Source: Flavipsychrobacter sp. (GTDB lineage: Bacteria > Bacteroidota > Bacteroidia > Chitinophagales > Chitinophagaceae). Taken from it: a stretch of 13,064 nt of DNA. The stretch is taken from positions 1 to 13,064 of the forward strand of contig JAJNBR010000047.1 of assembly GCA_021156265.1 (NCBI GenBank). The letters run 5' to 3'. A program made the translations under genes and the position numbers. Shown piece after piece: positions 1 through 5,377 of this stretch (its first letter is position 1; each line of letters opens with the position of its first letter). Under the pieces are notes generated by a model, which was given only the letters and a program-made list of their open reading frames with translations, searched no databases and was not told the origin of the DNA.

Positions 1-100
1 GGCGTGCGGCAGCCTTGTGTGCTAGCGGGGTGTGTCCAGACAACATGAGCACAGATAACACCGGTCGTCCTTTTCCCATCGCGAGCCACCCACCCCTACG

Positions 101-116
101 CCCCTCCCAGGAGGGG
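101..116. repeat. GC-rich palindrome, possible REP-like intergenic element
   Basis: CCCCTCC and GGAGGGG form a perfect 7-bp inverted repeat with a 2-base centre. It sits in a C-rich tract (about 86-120) next to the left window edge. GC-rich palindromes of this kind are often scattered between genes in bacterial genomes, but only one copy is visible here, so the repeat status is inferred. It is distinct from the moxR terminator hairpin, which lies about 20 bases further right and has its own T-tract. Confidence 0.4.
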
Positions 117-129
117 AAGTAATAACATT

Positions 130-161
130 AAAAAAAGCCCGGCTAATGCCAGGCTTTAATT
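130..161 (-). terminator. Rho-independent terminator of the moxR-like gene
   Basis: On the minus strand, AAAGCCTGGC and GCCGGGCTTT flank a 4-base loop, giving a 10-bp stem with one mismatch. A run of seven T follows. It begins about 20 bases after the stop codon of the MoxR-like gene. A weaker T-run on the plus side means it could also slow plus-strand transcription entering from the left. Confidence 0.8.
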
Positions 162-178
162 TTATCATCAAATATCTA

Positions 179-1186
179 CTAAGGTACTTCCACCACGTTC
201 AATATCTCGTTCAGTATTTGTTCGCTGGTTACGTTCTCTGCTTCAGCTTCGTAAGTAATACCAATACGGTGGCGCATTACATCGTGGCATATAGCGCGTA
301 CGTCCTCAGGTATCACATAACCGCGGCGTTTCAGGAAGGCATAGGCTTTTGCAGCCAGCGCCAGGTTGATGCTGGCACGTGGTGAAGCACCGTAGCTGAT
401 GAGCGGCTTCAGCTTATTCAGTTTATAATCTTCGGGGAAGCGGGTAGCGAATACGATATCGAGTATATATTGTTCGATCTTCTCGTCCATATATACCTCG
501 CGCACCAGGTTGCGGGCTTTCAAAATATCTTCCGGGCTTACCACGGGGTTGATCTTGCTCATACCCTGCGGGTTCAGGTTGTAGCGGATGATGTGACGCT
601 CTTCTTCTTTCTTAGGGTAAGAGATCACCACCTTCAGCATAAAACGGTCCACCTGCGCTTCGGGTAGCTCATAAGTACCTTCCTGCTCTATCGGGTTTTG
701 CGTAGCCAATACCAGGAAAGGTTCTTCCAGCTTATAAGTGCTGTCGCCGATGGTTACCTGGCGTTCCTGCATGGCTTCCAGCAGTGCGCTCTGCACTTTG
801 GCCGGGGCGCGGTTGATCTCATCCGCGAGGATAAAATTGGCGAAGATCGGGCCTTTGCGCACGGCAAATTCATGCGCCTGCGGGTTGTACACCATGGTAC
901 CCAGTACGTCGGCAGGCAGCAGGTCGGGTGTAAATTGTATACGGGCAAAACGCGCATGTATGGCGGCTGCCAGCGATTTGATGGCTAGCGTTTTTGCCAG
1001 GCCAGGTACGCCTTCCAGCAGTACGTGACCGTTGGCCAGCAGGCCTATCATCAGGCGTTCCACCATGTGTTTTTGGCCTACTACTGCTTTGTTCAGCTCC
1101 ATGGTCAGCAACTCTATAAAAGCGCTCTGCTGGTGGATGCGTTCATTCAGTTCGCGAATGTCAACATTCGATGTTACAGGTTCCAT
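179..1186 (-). CDS. moxR: MoxR-family AAA+ ATPase
   Basis: This is a cytoplasmic AAA+ ATPase of the MoxR family, whose members act as ATP-driven chaperones that help metal- or VWA-domain proteins mature. The 335-residue length is normal for the family. Visible motifs are Walker A GVPGLAKT (residues 59-66), Walker B FILADEINR (118-126, acidic pair D122/E123), sensor 1 ATQNP (161-165), the LPEAQVDRF segment with the arginine-finger region (174-182), and sensor 2 GASPR (266-270). The C-terminal lid follows. ATG is the start, about 26 bases after the expected initiation site of a TAttTTTG promoter element. MoxR genes are usually followed by DUF58 and VWA/Bat genes; here a strong terminator follows directly, so the gene appears monocistronic. 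The partner protein is therefore unknown. The family assignment is firm; the client is not predictable. Confidence 0.95.
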   Translation of the reverse strand: MEPVTSNVDIRELNERIHQQSAFIELLTMELNKAVVGQKHMVERLMIGLLANGHVLLEGVPGLAKTLAIKSLAAAIHARFARIQFTPDLLPADVLGTMVYNPQAHEFAVRKGPIFANFILADEINRAPAKVQSALLEAMQERQVTIGDSTYKLEEPFLVLATQNPIEQEGTYELPEAQVDRFMLKVVISYPKKEEERHIIRYNLNPQGMSKINPVVSPEDILKARNLVREVYMDEKIEQYILDIVFATRFPEDYKLNKLKPLISYGASPRASINLALAAKAYAFLKRRGYVIPEDVRAICHDVMRHRIGITYEAEAENVTSEQILNEILNVVEVP

Positions 1187-1218
1187 ATTCAGAATTACTA
1201 AAGCAATATATTACTTCT

Positions 1219-1226
1219 CAAAAATA
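1219..1226 (-). promoter_or_regulatory. Bacteroidetes-type -7 element for moxR-like gene
   Basis: On the minus strand TATTTTTG fits the TAnnTTTG consensus recognised by the Bacteroidetes primary sigma factor. Transcription should begin a few bases downstream, near 1212, leaving a leader of about 26 bases. I see no clear -33 TTTG at the usual distance. Confidence 0.5.
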
Positions 1227-1287
1227 TTGCAGATGGTTTTTTAGCGGCTGTTAAAAATGAGTTAAACCAAACTCCGTGTATTTCAGG

Positions 1288-1295
1288 TAGTTTTG
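1288..1295 (+). promoter_or_regulatory. Bacteroidetes-type -7 element for the 109-residue gene
   Basis: TAGTTTTG matches TAnnTTTG exactly. It ends only 10 bases before the ATG, so the transcript would have a very short leader or almost none. No -33 TTTG is recognisable. With the moxR element it forms a divergent promoter pair in a 119-base intergenic region. Confidence 0.45.
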
Positions 1296-1305
1296 CAGCG
1301 GAATT

Positions 1306-1635
1306 ATGGAAAACTTTGAACAACGCTGGACCAAGGTGGAGGAGCTGATGCTGGAACGCTTCGGCAAGCTGCCCGATATGGAAAGTATATTGTTCCTCAT
1401 AGGGGTGAACGAATTCGGCAACCTGCCGCGCCGCAAATTTTCGAAAGAACAGAAACAGGACCTGATGCACGTGGCAGTATGCAGCCTCCTGAGCCGCCGC
1501 GGGTATTTTGAATATACCGGCCGCGATGAAGAGGGCTGGCCTCATTATGAGCCTGTACAATCGGTGGAGACCACCGGCATGGCCGCACAAGAGCAGATAC
1601 TGAAGGAGTGCGTGATAGAGTATTTTGAACTTTAG
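1306..1635 (+). CDS. Conserved-looking 109-residue protein of unknown function
   Basis: I do not recognise a named family. The protein is small, soluble and charged, with no signal peptide or membrane segment. It looks mainly helical: an amphipathic N-terminal helix (about residues 2-20), a hydrophobic helix ESILFLIGVNEFG (26-38), a basic turn PRRKFSKEQK (41-50), and a helix carrying C59 that runs into LLSRRGYFEY (61-70). A tail rich in acidic and aromatic residues ends EYFEL. Evidence that it is real: its own TAnnTTTG element, an ATG start, and a perfect hairpin terminator 16 bases after the stop. The frame opposite is also open (1198-1644, minus) but has no promoter, and its product is low-quality. 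The gene is divergent from moxR, so a shared role is possible but unproven. Confidence 0.8.
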   Translation: MENFEQRWTKVEELMLERFGKLPDMESILFLIGVNEFGNLPRRKFSKEQKQDLMHVAVCSLLSRRGYFEYTGRDEEGWPHYEPVQSVETTGMAAQEQILKECVIEYFEL

Positions 1636-1651
1636 TCCCGGCAAAAAACAC

Positions 1652-1691
1652 TAACGTAAAAAGCCCCGCATGTGCGGGGCTTTTTACGTTA
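1652..1691. terminator. Bidirectional hairpin terminator between convergent genes
   Basis: An uninterrupted inverted repeat of 18-19 bp has arms at 1652-1670 and 1673-1691 and a tiny centre. The GC-rich core GCCCCGCA is flanked by A5 and T5 runs, so it works as a terminator read from either side. It serves the plus-strand gene ending at 1635 and the minus-strand gene ending at 1710. Confidence 0.9.
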
Positions 1692-1709
1692 TTTGTCGAG
1701 AACCGAGGG

Positions 1710-3632
1710 TTATTTAACAACCGACAGTTTCCTTGTCATCATACCTTTTTCAGTCTGAACAGTTACGTTGTATATGCCTGAAGCAAGGTCAGCTGTATTG
1801 ATATCGATGCTGTGTGCACCTGCAGACAGCGTTTCCTGTGCGATGGTTTTCACCAGGCGACCCATTGCATCGGTTACTGCTACTACCACTTTACCGCTCG
1901 CAGGCAGGTTAAATTTGATAGCGCTCTTATCAGAAGCCGGGTTCGGGAAAATGCTGAAGGCTTCGATGCCTGCAGCAACGTCAGACACACCTACCGGTAC
2001 GCTCATGATATTGCTGTTCAGCACTACGCCGTCTGAGTTGCGGATCAGGATAACGATAGCGCGCATTTTATCACGCTTTTGGCCTGCGTTGATAGTCGTA
2101 TTGAAAGTGTAATCGTAGTCAGTATTTGCGGTCATCGTTGCCGGAAGGCTGCCTGCCGCGCCAGTAGGCGAAGGCACGATCTGGCGGGCTACAAACTCGT
2201 ATTCCATTTTTGAAGCTGGTACTTTGCTGGGCTCCGCAAACCAGTCGTGGCCGGCTCCTGTCAGCGGCGCATAGTCGCTGTAGTAATTAGCCTGTGCGTA
2301 GCCTGCACTTGTGCCGTGTACATCGTCTTCGGTCAATACCAGTGCCAGGCGGTAATCGCCCGAAAGGTCAATGGCAGGTTTAACCGTAGCTTTTACACTG
2401 AATGTAAATCCTGCACTTGGCACATAGCTAAGAGCGATATCCGCGAAAGCGAAATTGCCTTTGTAATTATTATAGGCATCAATAAGGTCCGAGGGATCCA
2501 TTTCTTCTACGCGGTCAACGAGTACAGAGGGGTAACCACCAATTTGGGGACCCATGAAGGCATCGTAGACCGGTACTACCATCGGGTCACCGTTGTGTAC
2601 TGCTACCAGGCTTACGTCTGATTGGTAGTTGTTCCACAAAGAATCCATGTATACCGCACCCCTTGGGCACCAGCCGCACCAGGTACCTGTACCTTCTTCA
2701 ACAAAGATCCTTTTGGCAGGCATAAAAGCGCTCGCAGTTAATACCGTGTTGCCGCTGTCGTTTGCGTTATTGGCATCGCCGGTCAGCTCCACCCACATTT
2801 GTATCGGGTAGTCGCCGTAGGTGGCGGGCAGGGTGTAAGCAGGAAGTGTAAAGTTAGCAGTGGTAAACGGTGCAATATTCACCGAAGATATGGTGTTAGA
2901 TACTACTGGTCCTGCGCCTTGCTGGTATTGTACTACATAAGAAGTAACAGCTGACGTTCCCAGGTTGTATACGGTACCACCAAGCGTAATATTTGAATTG
3001 ACAACACCGAAGCTCTGGTTCGACGAAGCTAACGGCGTCACCTGTGTCAGGCCAAGGTCGTTGGCAGGTATAGTATAAGTGCTGATGTTATCGATATACA
3101 GCAGCTCATCGTCATTCGAATTGTTGCGGAACGCGATATAAATAGTTTGGCCGTTGTAAGCGCTAAGGTTGGCATAGCGGGTTGTATAACCGCTGCTGGC
3201 AGCGCCTGTTGTGCTGTAGATCACGGTAGTGAAATCTGCTACCTGGTCGCCTGTTGTTGATACCAACACTTCGTAGCCGTCAGGGAAAGATGCGTTAGAT
3301 GCCAGTTCGTCCCATTTGATCCCCGTATTTGCGCCTACGAGGAAAGAGTGCGTCACCACCCAGTCGTTGGCAGTGCCTGCAGGAACATAGTAAGAAGTTG
3401 AAACGATCACCGAATCGCCGGGTATCGGATTGCCGAGGCTATCTTCTTTTATGTGGATCACCCATGCTGTATCTACAAAATTGGTGGATGTATGTGGATT
3501 CAGGGTATCAACATCATACAATTTCCACCCGGTCGGGAAACCGCTGTTGAAGTTTTCAGACCAGAGCTGCGCAGTTGCACAGTTTCCGGCAGCCACCAGG
3601 GCAAGTGCCAGTGTGAGTAATTTTGCTTTCAC
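1710..3632 (-). CDS. T9SS-secreted Omp28-related protein with a choice-of-anchor J-like domain
   Basis: This is a secreted or surface-anchored multidomain protein of 640 residues. A Sec signal peptide (residues 1-22, cleavage near ATAQ) is followed by a cleaved-adhesin/choice-of-anchor J-like jelly roll (about 24-187, starting WSENFNSGFPTGW). A CARDB-like beta-sandwich covers about 190-300. An Omp28-type thioredoxin-like domain (about 305-545) carries CGWC at 319-322 and a cis-proline-like GGYPSV at 365-370. The C-terminal T9SS type A sorting domain (about 555-640) starts IFPNPASDKS and ends MTRKLSVVK. The sorting domain should direct export through the type IX system and then be removed. The start is GTG: an ATG five bases upstream is out of frame and hits TGA after two codons, and a stop closes the correct frame just upstream. 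No good promoter was found. The substrate of the redox-like domain is unknown. Confidence 0.9.
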   Translation of the reverse strand: MKAKLLTLALALVAAGNCATAQLWSENFNSGFPTGWKLYDVDTLNPHTSTNFVDTAWVIHIKEDSLGNPIPGDSVIVSTSYYVPAGTANDWVVTHSFLVGANTGIKWDELASNASFPDGYEVLVSTTGDQVADFTTVIYSTTGAASSGYTTRYANLSAYNGQTIYIAFRNNSNDDELLYIDNISTYTIPANDLGLTQVTPLASSNQSFGVVNSNITLGGTVYNLGTSAVTSYVVQYQQGAGPVVSNTISSVNIAPFTTANFTLPAYTLPATYGDYPIQMWVELTGDANNANDSGNTVLTASAFMPAKRIFVEEGTGTWCGWCPRGAVYMDSLWNNYQSDVSLVAVHNGDPMVVPVYDAFMGPQIGGYPSVLVDRVEEMDPSDLIDAYNNYKGNFAFADIALSYVPSAGFTFSVKATVKPAIDLSGDYRLALVLTEDDVHGTSAGYAQANYYSDYAPLTGAGHDWFAEPSKVPASKMEYEFVARQIVPSPTGAAGSLPATMTANTDYDYTFNTTINAGQKRDKMRAIVILIRNSDGVVLNSNIMSVPVGVSDVAAGIEAFSIFPNPASDKSAIKFNLPASGKVVVAVTDAMGRLVKTIAQETLSAGAHSIDINTADLASGIYNVTVQTEKGMMTRKLSVVK

Positions 3633-3793
3633 TTCATTTAAGTTTTATGAAATCGAAGTTAAGGGAATATTAAACTCAGTGTACAATCGATAGATATTAC
3701 ATTTTCGACACCTGTTTTTATTTGCGTATGTACTGAGGGCTATTGGCAGGCATTTGGTGCAATTCACTAGCTTTTATTATGGTATAATTGTTG

Positions 3794-3801
3794 TATATTT
3801 G
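3794..3801 (+). promoter_or_regulatory. Bacteroidetes-type -7 element for the lipoprotein gene
   Basis: TATATTTG matches TAnnTTTG. A TTTT at 3772-3775, 18 bases upstream, may serve as a degenerate -33 element. The ATG follows 14 bases after the element, so the leader is very short. Confidence 0.55.
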
Positions 3802-3815
3802 TTTTAAAGAAAATT

Positions 3816-4952
3816 ATGCGATACTGTTTGCTGATCGGTTTGCTCTGGTGTATGGGTTGTAACAGTCCTGGTAAAGAACATACAGACAGCGGGCAGCAAG
3901 TACCCACAGGCGATGCATCAACCTCCGTACCTGTGCGGGAGTGGTATAAACAATACGCCGGCACTGTTGCCGGTCAACCTGTGCAGGTACAGCTTCATAA
4001 ATATGGCAATGAGCTTCACGGCGCCTATTACTACACTGCTAAAGGACAAATATTGAACCTCCTGCCGGAGCCTGGTACCGGCGACAGTCTGAAATTCTCA
4101 GAAAAGACAACCACAGAAGAAACCAACTGGGAAAGTGCGGGTGGCTGGAGGGTGATCGTCAAAGGAGATTCACTGACCGGGGAATGGGCAAACGGACAGC
4201 GCAAAAAAATACATCCCATCCGTTTGAAAGAAATACAACCCGCAGGAAGTATAGAACTGGATATTGCCTACCTGGATGATTCAGCTAAACTGAATGAGCA
4301 GCAAAAAGATTATACTGCTTTCACTTCTTACCAGGCGGTGGTCCCGAAAGCTACGGGTTATCCGCATAAAGCTTTTGTAGATTCTGTATTGTCTGGTGCA
4401 ATAGGCTGCAAAGTTGGTGATGTTCAAAGCTGCATGCGCGGCATGGCCGACAAATATTTCCGGGAATACAAGGAAGAGGTAAAGGACCTGGATACTAATT
4501 ACAATATACACCGGGAGGAACGGTTAAATACGTGGGTATTGTTTAATAGCGATGGCTGGCTGATATTGGAATCGTTCACATTCAGCTATACAGGTGGCGC
4601 ACATGGCAATTACGGCAGCAATTTTTTGAATATCGACCTGCAGCGCGGCAAGATCTGGAAGTTGAACGATGTGATAGCCGGCGATACCGCGAGGTTAAGG
4701 CCTTTGCTGACAGAAGCTGCCCGCAAATACTTTAGACTAAAACCGGGCGAAAAGCTGGGCGACCGGTTGTTGCAACTGGATGCGCCTACTGTAGCCGGCA
4801 ATTTTTACATAACCCCCAGGGGGCTGACGTTCGTTTATAGTCCTTACGAGATCGCGTCTTATGCCCAGGGCTCCATCAGCTTATTTATCCCCTACGAGAA
4901 ACTCTACGGCATGCTGACCCCAGAATTTTCGGCCCGGATGAACAAGAAATGA
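3816..4952 (+). CDS. Putative lipoprotein with PdaC/RsiV-like (DUF4163) and DUF3298 domains
   Basis: This is a 378-residue exported protein. The N-terminus MRYCLLIGLLWCMGC is a short lipoprotein signal; C15 is the likely lipidated residue, although C at -3 makes the lipobox non-standard. Residues 40-140 form a beta-rich domain of unknown identity. From about 145 the protein resembles the PdaC/SigV/RsiV-like fold, and residues about 240-365 match DUF3298: FTFSYTGGAHGN (254-265), then NFYITPRGLTFVYSPYEIA (329-347) and a closing FIPYEKL. Members occur in cell-envelope deacetylases and in anti-sigma RsiV, where the domain can bind lysozyme, but most Bacteroidetes members have no proven role. Two cysteines (C198, C206) could form a disulfide. 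It has its own promoter and no co-transcribed neighbour. Family placement is good; function is unknown. Confidence 0.85.
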   Translation: MRYCLLIGLLWCMGCNSPGKEHTDSGQQVPTGDASTSVPVREWYKQYAGTVAGQPVQVQLHKYGNELHGAYYYTAKGQILNLLPEPGTGDSLKFSEKTTTEETNWESAGGWRVIVKGDSLTGEWANGQRKKIHPIRLKEIQPAGSIELDIAYLDDSAKLNEQQKDYTAFTSYQAVVPKATGYPHKAFVDSVLSGAIGCKVGDVQSCMRGMADKYFREYKEEVKDLDTNYNIHREERLNTWVLFNSDGWLILESFTFSYTGGAHGNYGSNFLNIDLQRGKIWKLNDVIAGDTARLRPLLTEAARKYFRLKPGEKLGDRLLQLDAPTVAGNFYITPRGLTFVYSPYEIASYAQGSISLFIPYEKLYGMLTPEFSARMNKK

Positions 4953-5097
4953 CCGCGAAAAACGAAATAAATCCCATGTCGATATAACAAAACGCAACAT
5001 TTTATTTCCCCGAAACACCTGTAAAACCTGCATTATGAAAAATATCCTCTATTTGATATCGCTTTCCAAAATCCGCCGCAATCCCAATTAATCAGTC

Positions 5098-5135
5098 TAA
5101 TCTGAGGTTCAGGCTTTAATCTGAGGTTCAGACGT
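5098..5135. repeat. Tandem 19-bp direct repeat containing a CTGAggtTCAG dyad, operator-like
   Basis: Two head-to-tail 19-base units (5098-5116 and 5117-5135) share TAATCTGAGGTTCAG exactly and agree at 17 of 19 positions. Each holds the 11-base dyad CTGA-GGT-TCAG (5102-5112 and 5121-5131). The second dyad lies wholly inside the spacer of the promoter below; the first lies just upstream of its -33 element. A further TCAG at 5092-5095 extends the pattern. This arrangement suggests a regulator binding site. No matching regulator is encoded in the window. Confidence 0.55.
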
Positions 5136-5145
5136 ATTATCTTTG
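5115..5145 (+). promoter_or_regulatory. Promoter of the riboswitch/TonB receptor transcript
   Basis: The -7 element TATCTTTG (5138-5145) matches TAnnTTTG. A TTTA (5115-5118), three of four with the -33 TTTG, lies exactly 19 bases upstream. It is the best two-part promoter in the window. Transcription should begin around 5150-5153, just before the TPP aptamer, so the aptamer sits at the very 5' end of a leader of about 200 bases. Confidence 0.65.
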
Positions 5146-5159
5146 CCCCACGATCCATA

Positions 5160-5243
5160 AAAGGATATCGGGGTGCCTAAAAGTTCAGGCTGAGATCATA
5201 CCCGCTGAACCTGGACCGGGTAATGCCGGTTAGGGAAGAGTGA
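5160..5243 (+). ncRNA. TPP riboswitch (THI element)
   Basis: The conserved TPP aptamer is plain: GGGGTGCC (5169-5176), GGCTGAGA (5187-5194), ACCC (5199-5202), CTGAACCTGG (5204-5213), GGTAATGCC (5219-5227) and TAGGGAA (5231-5237). P2 pairs GGGT (5170-5173) with ACCC. P3 is minimal, GCC with GGC around a 10-base loop. P5 pairs ACCGG (5214-5218) with CCGGT (5226-5230). P1 is not obvious and looks weak. TPP binding normally lowers expression of the downstream gene. I find no hairpin plus T-run between here and the coding region, so control is more likely translational than by termination. It precedes a TonB-dependent receptor, a known arrangement in Bacteroidetes thiamin uptake. Confidence 0.95.
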
Positions 5244-5330
5244 AAATCAGCTCGTATACTGCCGCATCCATTTGTACACTATTGCATTCGCATGCGCGTA
5301 CAGGTGGCTGGTAGCAGGAACGAAAAACAA

Positions 5331-5377
5331 TGCATGGCGCCCCTCATTTGTTTAACAATGAAATTAACAGCCATGCA
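5331..5377 (+). promoter_or_regulatory. Inverted repeat bracketing the likely start codon, candidate expression platform
   Basis: TGCATGGC (5331-5338) and GCCATGCA (5370-5377) are perfect 8-base complements around a 31-base loop that holds the preferred ATG at 5358. The alternative ATG at 5373 lies inside the right arm. An upstream TTGCAT (5283-5288) could compete for ATGCAA (5373-5378). Such a fold could gate ribosome access downstream of the riboswitch. This is inferred from base complementarity only. Confidence 0.3.

Noticed and set aside
3..122. Open frame running in from the left edge (ends at TAA 120-122)
   Set aside because: About 39 codons with a proline-rich end encoded by the C-rich palindrome. 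The composition looks like repeat-derived translation, not a real C-terminus.
1198..1644. 148-codon open frame on the minus strand opposite the 109-residue gene
   Set aside because: It has no promoter and no recognisable product. The plus-strand frame has a promoter element, an ATG start and a well-placed terminator.
3633..3793. Promoter for the T9SS protein in the divergent intergenic region
   Set aside because: No TAnnTTTG match is found on the minus strand. The nearest candidate, TATCGATTG, has the wrong length and bases.
4953..5034. Search for a terminator after the lipoprotein gene
   Set aside because: Only a weak 8-bp AT-rich inverted repeat (4964-4971 with 5001-5008, 29-base loop) is present. 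It has no GC core and no T-run, so it is not called.
5092..5135. CRISPR or integron-like repeat interpretation of the tandem units
   Set aside because: There are only two adjoining copies with no spacers and no associated genes. Operator-like DNA fits better.
5292..5357. In-frame N-terminal extension of the TonB receptor from ATG 5292
   Set aside because: It would place about 22 polar residues before a good signal peptide. The ATG also lies in a CGCATGCG palindrome with no sign of an initiation context. ATG 5358 (or 5373) gives a normal export signal.
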